Shown here one piece after another: positions 15,939-24,419 of a stretch of DNA of 64,000 nucleotides. How positions within the stretch are numbered: position 1 is the first letter of the stretch; every line of letters begins with the position of its first letter. The translations under genes were made by a program, and so were the position numbers. The stretch is from assembly GCA_029936425.1 (NCBI GenBank), contig JAPYSU010000003.1, positions 1-64,000 of the forward strand, given 5' to 3'. The notes beneath the pieces are model-generated. The model did not search any database. It was not told the DNA's origin and worked only from the letters and a program-made list of their open reading frames with translations. The stretch is from Litorimonas sp. (lineage in GTDB: Bacteria > Pseudomonadota > Alphaproteobacteria > Caulobacterales > Maricaulaceae).

Positions 15939-16087
15939 TTCCTCCACCGCCGGGGCGGGGGAGGTGGGCCCGAAGGGCTCGGAGGGGGTAGGCGAAACGA
16001 TTAAGGCCAAAGGTTTGTTGGGCAACGCAGACGCGTTGCACCCCCTCCGTCCTGTCGGACACCTCCCCCGCTTTCGCGGTGGAGGAA
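15939..16087. repeat. 149-bp nested inverted-repeat (palindromic) element
   Basis: The two ends are inverted copies: TTCCTCCACCGC-N5-CGGGGGAGGTG on the left (15939-15966) and its complement on the right (16060-16087), identical except in the 5-base centre (CGGGG against GAAAG). Each end can itself fold as a hairpin. An inner pair, GGAGGGGGT near 15981 and ACCCCCTCC near 16040, extends the palindrome. No reading frame is inside. This is the form of dispersed intergenic repeats or miniature mobile elements in alphaproteobacteria. It sits between mccA and liuA and may attenuate or protect the transcript. I found no second copy in this window. Confidence 0.8.
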
Positions 16088-16104
16088 CTCGTTGAAGGAA
16101 AACC

Positions 16105-17979
16105 TCACTCTTCGTCCTCAAGCGTCAGTAGAACTTCGCCGTCGCTGACCAAATCTCCGACACTGAATTTTACCTCGTCAACGGTTCCGTCCCGCGGCGC
16201 TTCGAGGGTCATTTCCATTTTCATCGCTTCCATCACGATAAGCGGATCGCCCGCAGAGACGGCGTCGCCGGATTTCGCGTTCACGGCGATAATTTTTCCG
16301 GGCATAGAGGCGGTGAGGGCGTTGCCGCCCACAGCATCCGCAGCGCCTGCCGCCATGTTCTCCAGCAGGTAACTCAGGCCGTCGACAAATACCACATCCC
16401 CTTTTGGCAGGGTAACACGTTTAATGTGGCTTTTAAGAGTTTGAGTTGTGGGCGTAATCCGTAAGGTCAGGTCTTCGCCGTTTAGAGACCGGGTAAAGGT
16501 TTCACGCGGGGGCTGATTGAGACGCCAGCCGTCAGTGACGCCAAAGTCGGCACTTGTGGCTTTCGGCGCCATCGCGAAAGACAGGCTTTCCATATCTTCC
16601 TGCAAGGTGTCGTCGTAAAACAGATTGCCAGCTTCATCCGCAATAAAGTTCGTGGAAAGCTGTCCGGCAATAAATCTTGGATGAGCCAAGCAATTTGCCA
16701 AGAAACGCGCATTCGTTTTGATCGGGAATACGCCCGTGCCGCGGCACATATCTTCCAGAGCTGAGATCGCATTGGTTCGCGTGTCGGCCGCTGCAATCAT
16801 TTTGGCGATCATCGGATCATAGTGAAGGGACACTTCGCCGCCCTGTTCAATGCCTGTATCGACGCGGTTGCGCGTTGGCATATTCAAGATTGTAAGGTCG
16901 CCCACACTCGGCAGGAAATCATTGGCCGGGTCTTCGGCGTAGAGCCGCGCTTCGATCGCGTGGCCTTCCATTTTAATCTCGTTCTGCTTGGGCAGCTTTT
17001 CGCCCTGCGCAACGCGGATTTGCCATTCAACCAGATCAAGTCCCGTAATCATTTCTGTCACGGGGTGTTCCACCTGTAGGCGGGTGTTCATTTCCATGAA
17101 CCAGAAGCCGTCTGTCTTGAGCGCGCCAGAGCCGTCCACGATAAACTCGACTGTGCCGGCTCCGACATAATTGACGGCTTTCGCGGCGTCGACCGCCGCC
17201 TTGGTCATGGCGCTTCGAACGTCCTCGGTCATGCCGGGGGCAGGGGCTTCTTCGATGACTTTCTGATGGCGGCGCTGGAGGGAGCAATCGCGCTCAAACA
17301 TATGAATGACGTTCCCGTGAGTGTCGCCAAAAACCTGCACTTCTATGTGACGCGGGCTCAGAATATACTTCTCGATCAGGACTTCATCATTGCCGAAAGA
17401 GGATTTGGCTTCGCGCTGGCAGGAGGCGAGGGAAGCGTCAAAATCCTTCGAGGCATCCACTTTACGCATGCCCTTGCCGCCGCCGCCTGCGACAGCTTTG
17501 ATAAGGACGGGATAGCCGATCTCGTCCGCTTTGGATTTCAGCACTTTCGGGTCCTGGTCTTCGCCGAGATAACCGGGGGTCGTTGGAACGCCCGCTTCGT
17601 CCATCAATTTCTTGGCGGCGTCTTTGAGGCCCATCGCTTCCATGCTCTCGGCTTTCGGACCGATAAATGTCAGATTGGCTTTCTCGCAGGCCCGGACAAA
17701 GGCCGGATTTTCGGAGAGGAAGCCATAGCCGGGATGGACGGCATCTGCCCCTGTTTCTTCAGCGGCGCTAATTATTTTGTCAATGACAAGATAGCTCTCA
17801 TTCGCCGGAGACGGGCCAATATGAACGGCTTCGTCGGCTTGGCGAACATGCAGAGCTCTGCGGTCTGCGTCGGAATAGACGGCGACCGTGGCAAGGCCCA
17901 TCTTGCGGGCGGTCTTGATCACCCGGCAGGCGATTTCGCCGCGATTGGCGATGAGAATTTTTTTGATTTGCTTCGACAT
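16105..17979 (-). CDS. liuD: 3-methylcrotonyl-CoA carboxylase biotin-containing subunit
   Basis: A 624-residue protein combining biotin carboxylase and biotin carrier domains. The biotin carboxylase part begins KKILIANRGEIACRVIKTA, has the ATP-grasp glycine loop AVAGGGGKGMR near residue 165 and the MEMNTRLQVEHPVTE motif. A linker domain and the biotinyl domain follow, with the biotin-accepting Lys in EAMKMEM near residue 586. It carboxylates biotin with bicarbonate and ATP for transfer to methylcrotonyl-CoA by the beta subunit, encoded two bases upstream. Methylcrotonyl- rather than propionyl-CoA specificity rests on the adjacent liuA and the beta subunit. Confidence 0.93.
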   Translation of the reverse strand: MSKQIKKILIANRGEIACRVIKTARKMGLATVAVYSDADRRALHVRQADEAVHIGPSPANESYLVIDKIISAAEETGADAVHPGYGFLSENPAFVRACEKANLTFIGPKAESMEAMGLKDAAKKLMDEAGVPTTPGYLGEDQDPKVLKSKADEIGYPVLIKAVAGGGGKGMRKVDASKDFDASLASCQREAKSSFGNDEVLIEKYILSPRHIEVQVFGDTHGNVIHMFERDCSLQRRHQKVIEEAPAPGMTEDVRSAMTKAAVDAAKAVNYVGAGTVEFIVDGSGALKTDGFWFMEMNTRLQVEHPVTEMITGLDLVEWQIRVAQGEKLPKQNEIKMEGHAIEARLYAEDPANDFLPSVGDLTILNMPTRNRVDTGIEQGGEVSLHYDPMIAKMIAAADTRTNAISALEDMCRGTGVFPIKTNARFLANCLAHPRFIAGQLSTNFIADEAGNLFYDDTLQEDMESLSFAMAPKATSADFGVTDGWRLNQPPRETFTRSLNGEDLTLRITPTTQTLKSHIKRVTLPKGDVVFVDGLSYLLENMAAGAADAVGGNALTASMPGKIIAVNAKSGDAVSAGDPLIVMEAMKMEMTLEAPRDGTVDEVKFSVGDLVSDGEVLLTLEDEE

Positions 17980-17981
17980 AA

Positions 17982-19565
17982 TTACATACGGAACACGCCG
18001 AAACGTGTCTCCTCTTGAGGGCCATTTGCCGCCATTGCGAGGCCGAGGCCGAGAACGCGGCGCGTATCTGTCGGCGCGATAATGCCGTCATCCCAGAGAC
18101 GGGCCGACGCAAAATAGGGGTGACCTTCTCTTTCAAATCTTTCCCGAATGGGTTTCTTGAAGTCTTCTTTTTCTTCTTCGCTCCAGCCCTCGGAGCCGCG
18201 AGCGACGGTCGCCAGAACGCTGGCGGCCTGTTCGCCGCCCATGATGGAAATCCGCGCATTGGGCCACATAAACATGAGGCGGGGGCCGTAGGCGCGGCCG
18301 CACATACCGTAATTCCCGGCTCCGTATGACCCGCCGACCACGACGGTGAATTTCGGCACTTTGGCGCAGGCCACGGCATGGACCATTTTGGCGCCATGTT
18401 TGGCTATGCCGCCGGCTTCAGCCTTGGAACCGACCATAAAGCCCGTAATATTCTGAAGAAAAATGAGGGGGATATTGCGCTGGCAGCACAACTCTACAAA
18501 ATGCGCGCCTTTGACAGCGCTCTCAGAGAAGAGAACGCCATTATTGCCGAGAATGCCGACCTGATAACCGTGAATTTTTGCAAAGCCGCAAACCAGCGTT
18601 TCGCCAAAATCTTTCTTGAATTCGTGAAAACGGGAACCATCAGTAATACGCGCGATAATCTCTCGGCAGTCATAAGGCTGTTTCGCATCCTTTGGAACAA
18701 TACCGTTGAGTTCGCTCTCGTCATAAGCCGGAGGTTCTACGGCGTCAGGGAGGTAGCTTGGAGACGCTGCGCCGAGCGTTTTGATGCTCTCTCTTGCAAT
18801 TTGGAGCGCGTGGGCATCATTTGCGGCGAGGTGATCGACTACACCAGAGGTTTTGGCGTGAAGCGCGCCGCCGCCAAGGTCCTCAGCTTCAATTTTTTCG
18901 CCCGTGGCCGCTTCGACAAGAGGGGGGCCTGCGAGGAAAATCGTGCCCTGATCGGCGACAATAATGCTCTCATCCGCCATGGCCGGAACATAGGCGCCGC
19001 CGGCTGTGCAACTGCCCATAACAACGGCGATTTGTGCTATGCCCTGGGCGCTCATATTGGCTTGGTTGTTGAAACAGGCGCCGAAATCATCTTTGCCGGG
19101 GAAAATTTCCGCCTGGTTAGGCAGGTTTCCGCCGCCGCTATCGACCAGGTAAATGCAGGGAAGGCAGTTCTCTTTCGCAATTTCCTGTGCGCGGGCCTGT
19201 TTGGCACAGGTCATCGGATAATAAGTTCCGCCTTTGACCGTCGCGTCATTGCAAATAATCATGACTTCGCGGCCGGCCACGCGTCCCACGCCGCAAATTA
19301 GTCCGGCGCTCGGCACTTGCCCTTCATACATATCATAGGCGGCCATTTGGGAGAGTTCGAGAAAGGGCGTTCCGGGGTCGAGAAGGCGTTCGACGCGTTC
19401 CCGCGGAAGGAGCTTGCCGCGATCCAGATGTTTTTTGCGGGCGCGTTCGGAACCGCCCTCGGCGATCTTGGCAACCTTTTCTCTAAGATCGGCGACGAGG
19501 CTTTCCATATGCTCGGAATTGGCGCGGAAGTCGGAACTGTCGGTGTTGATTTTAGACTGAATCAT
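17982..19565 (-). CDS. liuB: 3-methylcrotonyl-CoA carboxylase carboxyltransferase subunit
   Basis: A 527-residue carboxyltransferase of the crotonase superfamily, the usual length for the methylcrotonyl-CoA carboxylase beta chain. Recognisable parts are LLPRERVERLLDPGTPFLEL, the acyl-CoA-binding VDSGGGNLPNQAEIFP, GSCTAGGAYVPAMADE, PLIFLQNITGFMVG and VVGGSYGAGNYGMCGRAY. It moves the carboxyl group from biotin to 3-methylcrotonyl-CoA. I moved the start to the ATG at 19565, preceded by AGGT, because a longer frame to 19619 runs through the operator-like sequences in the divergent promoter region. It is first in the liuB-liuD-liuA-maoC operon. Confidence 0.93.
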   Translation of the reverse strand: MIQSKINTDSSDFRANSEHMESLVADLREKVAKIAEGGSERARKKHLDRGKLLPRERVERLLDPGTPFLELSQMAAYDMYEGQVPSAGLICGVGRVAGREVMIICNDATVKGGTYYPMTCAKQARAQEIAKENCLPCIYLVDSGGGNLPNQAEIFPGKDDFGACFNNQANMSAQGIAQIAVVMGSCTAGGAYVPAMADESIIVADQGTIFLAGPPLVEAATGEKIEAEDLGGGALHAKTSGVVDHLAANDAHALQIARESIKTLGAASPSYLPDAVEPPAYDESELNGIVPKDAKQPYDCREIIARITDGSRFHEFKKDFGETLVCGFAKIHGYQVGILGNNGVLFSESAVKGAHFVELCCQRNIPLIFLQNITGFMVGSKAEAGGIAKHGAKMVHAVACAKVPKFTVVVGGSYGAGNYGMCGRAYGPRLMFMWPNARISIMGGEQAASVLATVARGSEGWSEEEKEDFKKPIRERFEREGHPYFASARLWDDGIIAPTDTRRVLGLGLAMAANGPQEETRFGVFRM

Positions 19566-19602
19566 GGTGACCTGTAAATTTGTTTGACCCCGTGTATTAA
19601 AA

Positions 19603-19642
19603 TTTGAACCTTGAGTCAAATTTATTGAAGTGATATAGCTTC
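19603..19642. promoter_or_regulatory. Two dyads in the liuB/tetR divergent promoter region
   Basis: TTTGA and TCAAA bracket an 18-bp imperfect palindrome at 19603-19620. GAAG and CTTC bracket a second 16-bp one with an ATAT centre at 19627-19642. They lie between the divergent starts of liuB and the TetR gene (82-bp gap), where a TetR dimer would control both directions. Binding is inferred. Confidence 0.5.
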
Positions 19643-19647
19643 ATTTC

Positions 19648-20253
19648 ATGAACGCCTCAGCCACCATAAAAGCTCCATTTGACCGGGATAAGCAATTTGC
19701 GGCCAAGAGACGGGCGGTGATACTTTCCGCGGCGAGCGCATTTCGCCGCCGTGGCTATCATAACACCTCCATGGTCGATATTGCCAAAACATTGGGGCTG
19801 ACCAAAGCCGCGCTCTATTATTACGTCCGAAATAAGGAGGAAATTCTGTTTGAATCCCACCTTATGGCTTATGACTCGATGGATAAAATTCTCAAGCGTC
19901 CACAGTCCGGAGAAGATGGATTGGAAAATCTCGCCAATGTGTTTCGCGAGTTTGTAAGTTTGCTGACCCAATCCGGGGTTTCCCTGCTGACCGACGTGGA
20001 TAGCCTGTCAGGCAAGAGCCGGGAACAAATTCTGGCGCGGCGCGGTAAGATTGAGAGACGCGTCATTAAACTTGTGAAAGCCGGTCAAAAAGATGGTTCG
20101 ATACGTATCGGGGATGCCCGCTTGCAGGTCTTTTTCTTTATGGGAGCGCTGAACTGGCTCAACGCTTGGTATGATAGCGAAGGTCGGTTAAAGGGGGACG
20201 ATATAGCCGATCATTTCGTGGAACAGCTTAGGTCCGGGATTATGGCCGAATAG
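19648..20253 (+). CDS. TetR family transcriptional regulator of the leucine/acyl-CoA cluster
   Basis: A 201-residue regulator. The N-terminal TetR helix-turn-helix is clear at about residues 24-70 (ILSAASAFRRRGYHNTSMVDIAKTLGL, TKAALYYYVRNKEEIL). The C-terminal part is a ligand-binding, dimerising helical domain. It is divergent from liuB and seven bases upstream of the CoA-transferase genes, so it probably represses both units and responds to an acyl-CoA intermediate. TetR-type regulators (LiuQ) control leucine degradation in some proteobacteria; whether this is an orthologue is not established. Confidence 0.88.
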   Translation: MNASATIKAPFDRDKQFAAKRRAVILSAASAFRRRGYHNTSMVDIAKTLGLTKAALYYYVRNKEEILFESHLMAYDSMDKILKRPQSGEDGLENLANVFREFVSLLTQSGVSLLTDVDSLSGKSREQILARRGKIERRVIKLVKAGQKDGSIRIGDARLQVFFFMGALNWLNAWYDSEGRLKGDDIADHFVEQLRSGIMAE

Positions 20254-20259
20254 GAGAGA

Positions 20260-20976
20260 ATGATGAATAAGGTATTCAAGACACCAGAGGAGGCGATGGA
20301 AGGTCTCTGCAAGGACGGGATGACCGTGATGAGCGGGGGCTTTGGTCTTTGCGGTATTCCGGAAAATCTGATTGCGGCGCTTCGTGATAGCGGCGTGAAA
20401 GATCTGACGGTGATTTCCAATAATGCGGGCGTGGACGGATTTGGCCTTGGCCAGCTCTTGGAGACCAAGCAGATCAAGAAAATGGTCAGTTCCTATGTGG
20501 GCGAGAATAAAGAGTTTGAACGCCAATATCTCGGCGGTGAGCTGGAGCTGGAATTCAACCCCCAGGGCACACTGGCCGAACGGATTCGAGCGGGCGGCGC
20601 AGGCATTCCGGGCTTTTACACCAAAACGGGCGTCGGCACGATGATCGCCGAAGGGAAAGAGCATAAAGACTTTACCAATAGGGAAGGGGAGACCGAGACC
20701 TTCATCATGGAGACGGGGCTGAAAGCCGATGTGTCTATTGTCAAAGCCTGGAAAGGCGACGCGGAAGGTAATCTGATTTACAAGGCTACGGCGCGCAACT
20801 TCTCCCCTATGATGGCGACAGCCGGAAAAGTCACAGTTGCGGAAGTGGATGAAATCGTACCGGTTGGCTCATTAGACCCAAATTCTATTCATACGCCCGG
20901 CATTTTCGTTCAGCGCATTGTGCAAGCAGAATGTGAGAAACGGATTGAACAACGCACAGTGCGGGAGGTAGTGTAA
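20260..20976 (+). CDS. scoA: 3-oxoacid CoA-transferase subunit A
   Basis: A 238-residue alpha subunit of succinyl-CoA:3-ketoacid CoA-transferase. Family patterns are MTVMSGGFGLCGIPENLI, LTVISNNAGVDGFGLG and EFNPQGTLAERIRAGGAGIPGFYT. With subunit B it moves CoA from succinyl-CoA to acetoacetate, which is the end product of leucine degradation, so it completes the pathway encoded nearby. AGGAG precedes the first ATG at 20260; a second ATG three bases later is equally usable. It overlaps the next gene by one base. Confidence 0.94.
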   Translation: MMNKVFKTPEEAMEGLCKDGMTVMSGGFGLCGIPENLIAALRDSGVKDLTVISNNAGVDGFGLGQLLETKQIKKMVSSYVGENKEFERQYLGGELELEFNPQGTLAERIRAGGAGIPGFYTKTGVGTMIAEGKEHKDFTNREGETETFIMETGLKADVSIVKAWKGDAEGNLIYKATARNFSPMMATAGKVTVAEVDEIVPVGSLDPNSIHTPGIFVQRIVQAECEKRIEQRTVREVV

Positions 20977-21629
20977 TGACCGAACAGAAAACAGGCTGGA
21001 CACGCGACCAGATGGCGGCGCGGGCGGCGCAAGAGCTTGAAGATGGTTTCTACGTCAATCTCGGCATTGGCATTCCCACACTTGTGGCAAACCACATTCC
21101 GGACGGGGTGAACGTGACCCTTCAATCTGAAAATGGCATGCTCGGCATGGGGCCTTTCCCGACCGAGGACGAGGTAGATGCGGATCTGATCAATGCCGGA
21201 AAACAGACGATTACGACTCTGCCAAAGTCGAGCTTTTTCGACAGCGCGACGAGCTTTTCCATGATCCGTGGCGGTCATATTGATCTGTCCATTCTGGGCG
21301 CGATGGAAGTTGCCGAAAATGGCGATATTGCGAACTGGATGATCCCCGGAAAAATGGTCAAAGGTATGGGCGGCGCGATGGATCTCGTTGCAGGCGTCAA
21401 GAAATGTATCGCCTTGTTCGACCACACCAATAAACGCGGCGAAAGCAAATTTCTCAAAAGCTGCTCTCTGCCTCTGACCGGGCAGGACTGTATCGATATG
21501 GTCATTACGGATCTTGGCGTTTTCAATCGGGAAGGGGACCAGAAACGATTCCGTCTGAAAGAAATGGCCCCCGGCGTCACGGTGGACGAGATTAAGGCCA
21601 AAACCGAAGCGGATGTGGTCTACGAATAG
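20976..21629 (+). CDS. scoB: 3-oxoacid CoA-transferase subunit B
   Basis: A 217-residue beta subunit. The catalytic glutamate is in the SENG motif (VTLQSENGMLGMG) that forms the enzyme-CoA thioester. The N-terminal DGFYVNLGIGIPTLVANHIP and the later GGAMDLVAGVKKCIALFDHT are typical. The start overlaps the TAA of subunit A, which helps equal synthesis of the two chains. Together they activate acetoacetate to acetoacetyl-CoA in the cytoplasm. Confidence 0.94.
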   Translation: MTEQKTGWTRDQMAARAAQELEDGFYVNLGIGIPTLVANHIPDGVNVTLQSENGMLGMGPFPTEDEVDADLINAGKQTITTLPKSSFFDSATSFSMIRGGHIDLSILGAMEVAENGDIANWMIPGKMVKGMGGAMDLVAGVKKCIALFDHTNKRGESKFLKSCSLPLTGQDCIDMVITDLGVFNREGDQKRFRLKEMAPGVTVDEIKAKTEADVVYE

Positions 21630-21631
21630 AT

Positions 21632-22444
21632 ATGGCCTTTTATCGCTCCCAACTCTTTGTCCCCGGCAACCGCGAGGACAGGTTTGAAAAAGCCTGTCAG
21701 GCCGGAGCGGATTTGGTGTGTATCGATCTCGAAGACGCTGTGGGTCCGTCCGAAAAGGACACAGCGCGAGAGACTGTGCTGAACTGGCTGTCAAAGACCG
21801 AACATAAAAATGTGAGTCTACGGATAAATGGCCTGGATACAGAGGTTGGAGAGAAAGATATTTCCGCTCTTTCCGGCAGCGGCCTATCGCTTCCTTTTGT
21901 GATGATTCCCAAAGTCGCGTCAAAGGATCAGCTGGACGGCTTATCAAAAAGACTACCCGAAAATCTGGGGCCGTTTTTTGCGATTATCGAAAGCGCTTTG
22001 GGGCTAGTCAATGCGGAGGAGGTTTTCTCTCACCCGCGCGTTAAAGTGGGAATGTACGGCGCAATAGATTATGCCGGAGACGTCGATTGCGATCTGGCGT
22101 GGGAGACGCATCTTTTTGCAAGATGTAAGCTTGTCGCCGCCGCCGCCGCCTATGATGTGCAATTGTTCGATACGCCGCATATTCATGTGCGTGACCTCGC
22201 CGATTGCGAGGCGACAACGCAGCAGGCCAAAGCGCTCGGCATCCATGCCCGCAGCGCAATACACCCCGCTCAGATTGCGCGTATACACTCCGCGCTGACG
22301 CCGACATCTGATGAGATTTCCTATGCCAAGCGGGTTATCGCGGCCTATGAGGAGGCCAACGGCAATGTCGTGCTTTTGGACGGTAAATTTATTGAAGAAC
22401 CCGTCGTCAAACGCGCTCGCCGGGTATTGTCTTATTCGTCCTAG
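21632..22444 (+). CDS. HpcH/HpaI aldolase family CoA-ester lyase (CitE/CLYBL-like)
   Basis: A 270-residue TIM-barrel lyase. The N-terminus RSQLFVPGNREDRFEKACQ and the acidic VCIDLEDAVGPSEKD are the CitE-like signature, with a metal site (AIIESALGLVNAEEV, then GAIDYAGDVD). Stand-alone CitE-like enzymes cleave or form malyl-CoA, citramalyl-CoA or beta-methylmalyl-CoA. It starts two bases after scoB, so it is in the same operon. No HMG-CoA lyase is present in this cluster, and this gene might supply a lyase step, or it may serve a citramalyl-CoA route. The substrate is uncertain. Confidence 0.85.
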   Translation: MAFYRSQLFVPGNREDRFEKACQAGADLVCIDLEDAVGPSEKDTARETVLNWLSKTEHKNVSLRINGLDTEVGEKDISALSGSGLSLPFVMIPKVASKDQLDGLSKRLPENLGPFFAIIESALGLVNAEEVFSHPRVKVGMYGAIDYAGDVDCDLAWETHLFARCKLVAAAAAYDVQLFDTPHIHVRDLADCEATTQQAKALGIHARSAIHPAQIARIHSALTPTSDEISYAKRVIAAYEEANGNVVLLDGKFIEEPVVKRARRVLSYSS

Positions 22445-22518
22445 TTTTATTCGCGCCCCAAATACCAGATAATAAGAAATCAGAAACCGAAAGGGTTTCA
22501 TTCAAAAGTCTTTAGGCT

Positions 22519-23421
22519 ATGAGAGCGGGGATGAAATTTGGTTCTCTCATATTCTCTCTTGGAAGTTTGGCGTTCTTCTCCGCCTGCAACCCGTCTACTC
22601 CTGTCAAAACTTATGTGGAAGCACCCTCTGTTTCAGGGGTGCCAACGGATCCTCCGAAACGCATTGTCAGTCTTGATTATTGCGCCGATCAATACGTTCT
22701 CAAGATGGTTGAGCCTGAGCGCATTCTAGCCGTGTCGCCCGATGCTGATAAGGCATTCTCCTATATGCGCGAGACCGCTGAAAAACTGAAGAAAAAGGGG
22801 TTGAAATCCGTGCGCTCCAGCGCCGAAGACGTTCTCATTCTCAAACCGGATTTGGTCGTACGCTCTTATGGCGGCGGGCCAAATGCAACGCGGTTTTTTG
22901 AAAAGGCAGGCATCCCTGTTTTAAATGTCGGCTGGGCCGGAGATATTGACGGGATCAAACGCGTGACCCGCGAAATGGCGGACGGGCTCGGCGTTCCGGA
23001 GACAGGCGAAGCCATTGTCATGGATATGGAAAGCAGATTGGCGGCGATCGAAGCCAAAGATGGCGCGGAAAGCGTCCTTTATATGACCCCGTCAGGGGTA
23101 ACGAGCGGCCCCGGGTCTTTAGTCGACGAAATGCTGACGTCTGCGGGCCTCATTAATTTTCAAACTGAACCAGGGTGGCGCCCGCTTCCGTTAGAGCGGC
23201 TGGCCTATGAACAGCCTGAATTGGTGGCAGCCGCGTTTTTCGACACAAACGATTTCAAGAAGGACAAGTGGAGCGCTATGCGCCATCCCATCGCCAAAAA
23301 ACAAATTGAAACCCTCCCGACAGTGTCCCTGAGCGGCGCCATCATGTCTTGCGGCGGATGGTTTACGCTCGACGGCATAGAGGCTCTGGCTTCGCACCGA
23401 GATACTGAGGGATTTAGGTGA
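22519..23421 (+). CDS. ABC importer substrate-binding lipoprotein, BtuF/FecB type
   Basis: A 300-residue cluster-A-type binding protein with a lipoprotein signal (lipobox FFSAC at about residue 23). The mature domain has the family pattern KRIVSLDYCADQYVL, then LILKPDLVVRSYG and the long-helix linker GIKRVTREMADGLG. Such proteins capture cobalamin, heme or ferric siderophores for the FecCD-type permease encoded next. The ATG at 22519 or the one at 22531 may start it. It overlaps the permease gene by one base. No cobalamin riboswitch is visible in the 74-bp upstream gap, so the ligand stays open. Confidence 0.86.
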   Translation: MRAGMKFGSLIFSLGSLAFFSACNPSTPVKTYVEAPSVSGVPTDPPKRIVSLDYCADQYVLKMVEPERILAVSPDADKAFSYMRETAEKLKKKGLKSVRSSAEDVLILKPDLVVRSYGGGPNATRFFEKAGIPVLNVGWAGDIDGIKRVTREMADGLGVPETGEAIVMDMESRLAAIEAKDGAESVLYMTPSGVTSGPGSLVDEMLTSAGLINFQTEPGWRPLPLERLAYEQPELVAAAFFDTNDFKKDKWSAMRHPIAKKQIETLPTVSLSGAIMSCGGWFTLDGIEALASHRDTEGFR

Positions 23422-24419
23422 TGATTACGCGGTACCTCAATCCGGGATTGGTCGTGATGTCTGTCCTGATATTATTGGCGGCCTGCCTTTTGGGCACCAC
23501 GCCGATGGATATGGGGCGGGTCTTTACGGCGTTGATCGGGCAGGGCGATCCCTCTGATACGCTGGTTATCTGGCAAATTCGTCTGCCCCGTGCTTTGGCG
23601 GCTTTTGTTGTTGGCGGTGCATTGGGGGCAAGCGGCGCCGCGCTGCAAGGTTTACTGCGAAACCCTCTCGCTGAACCGGGCGTACTCGGCGTTTCGGCGT
23701 CGGCGTCTTTATCCGCCACATTTGTAATTTATTACGGGCTTGTCGGGACGCAGGCTTGGCTGCTTCCGATTGCGGCGATTATCGGGGCCTTGATCGCGAC
23801 AGCGATAATTGCTCTGGCCGCAATCCGGACGCAATCTGTCGTGACGCTCATTCTGGTCGGGGTCGGTTTATCGAGCTTTGCCGGAGCGGTGATGAGCCTA
23901 CTGCTCAACCTCTCTCCGAATCCGTTTTCCTTATTCGATATGATCAATTGGACTTTGGGCTCTGTGGCCAATCGGAGCTTTGAAGATATCGCTCTGGCCG
24001 GGCCGTTCTTACTGGCAGGATTTATCATCTTGTATCTGACGCGCCGGGGTTTGTCTGCGCTGACATTGGGCGAAGAGGCGGCAAGCGGGCTTGGGGTTAA
24101 TCTCAGAAACCAAAGAATTTTTGTCGTGTTGGGCGCAGGGCTCGCGACGGGCGCCGCTGTGTCTCTGGCCGGCGCTATAGGTTTTGTCGGTATTGTCGCG
24201 CCGCATATTGTCAGGCCCTTTGTCCGGCATGACCCGGCGCGGTCGCTCCTGCCATCGGCGCTCCTTGCGGGCGTGTTTCTTGTCTTGGCGGATATTGGTG
24301 TGCGACTCGTGCCTACTCAGTCGGAGCTGAAATTGGGTGTGGTCGCCGCCATTTTCGGCGCGCCGGCTTTCATCTGGATTGCGATGAAGCGGCAAGGGGG
24401 CGGGGCCAGAGAAGAATGA
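23421..24419 (+). CDS. FecCD-family ABC transporter permease
   Basis: A 332-residue inner-membrane permease with about nine to ten membrane helices. Family markers are WQIRLPRALAAFVVGGALGASGAALQGLLRNPLAEPGVLG near the N-terminus and GFVGIVAPHIVRPFVRHDPARSLLPSALLAG near the C-terminus. It forms the translocation path for cobalamin, heme or iron chelates. I use the ATG at 23421, which overlaps the previous TGA; a GTG three bases earlier is an alternative. The following ATPase gene overlaps its end by four bases. Confidence 0.94.
   Translation: MITRYLNPGLVVMSVLILLAACLLGTTPMDMGRVFTALIGQGDPSDTLVIWQIRLPRALAAFVVGGALGASGAALQGLLRNPLAEPGVLGVSASASLSATFVIYYGLVGTQAWLLPIAAIIGALIATAIIALAAIRTQSVVTLILVGVGLSSFAGAVMSLLLNLSPNPFSLFDMINWTLGSVANRSFEDIALAGPFLLAGFIILYLTRRGLSALTLGEEAASGLGVNLRNQRIFVVLGAGLATGAAVSLAGAIGFVGIVAPHIVRPFVRHDPARSLLPSALLAGVFLVLADIGVRLVPTQSELKLGVVAAIFGAPAFIWIAMKRQGGGAREE

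Noticed and set aside
18378..19301. 307-residue plus-strand frame opposite the carboxylase beta gene
   Set aside because: Antisense shadow of a well-supported enzyme gene.
20910..21947. 345-residue minus-strand frame opposite the CoA-transferase genes
   Set aside because: Antisense shadow of scoB and the CitE-like gene, with no family pattern.
22445..22518. Possible cobalamin riboswitch before the BtuF-like gene
   Set aside because: The gap is only 74 bp and shows no B12-box-like sequence or long folded leader.
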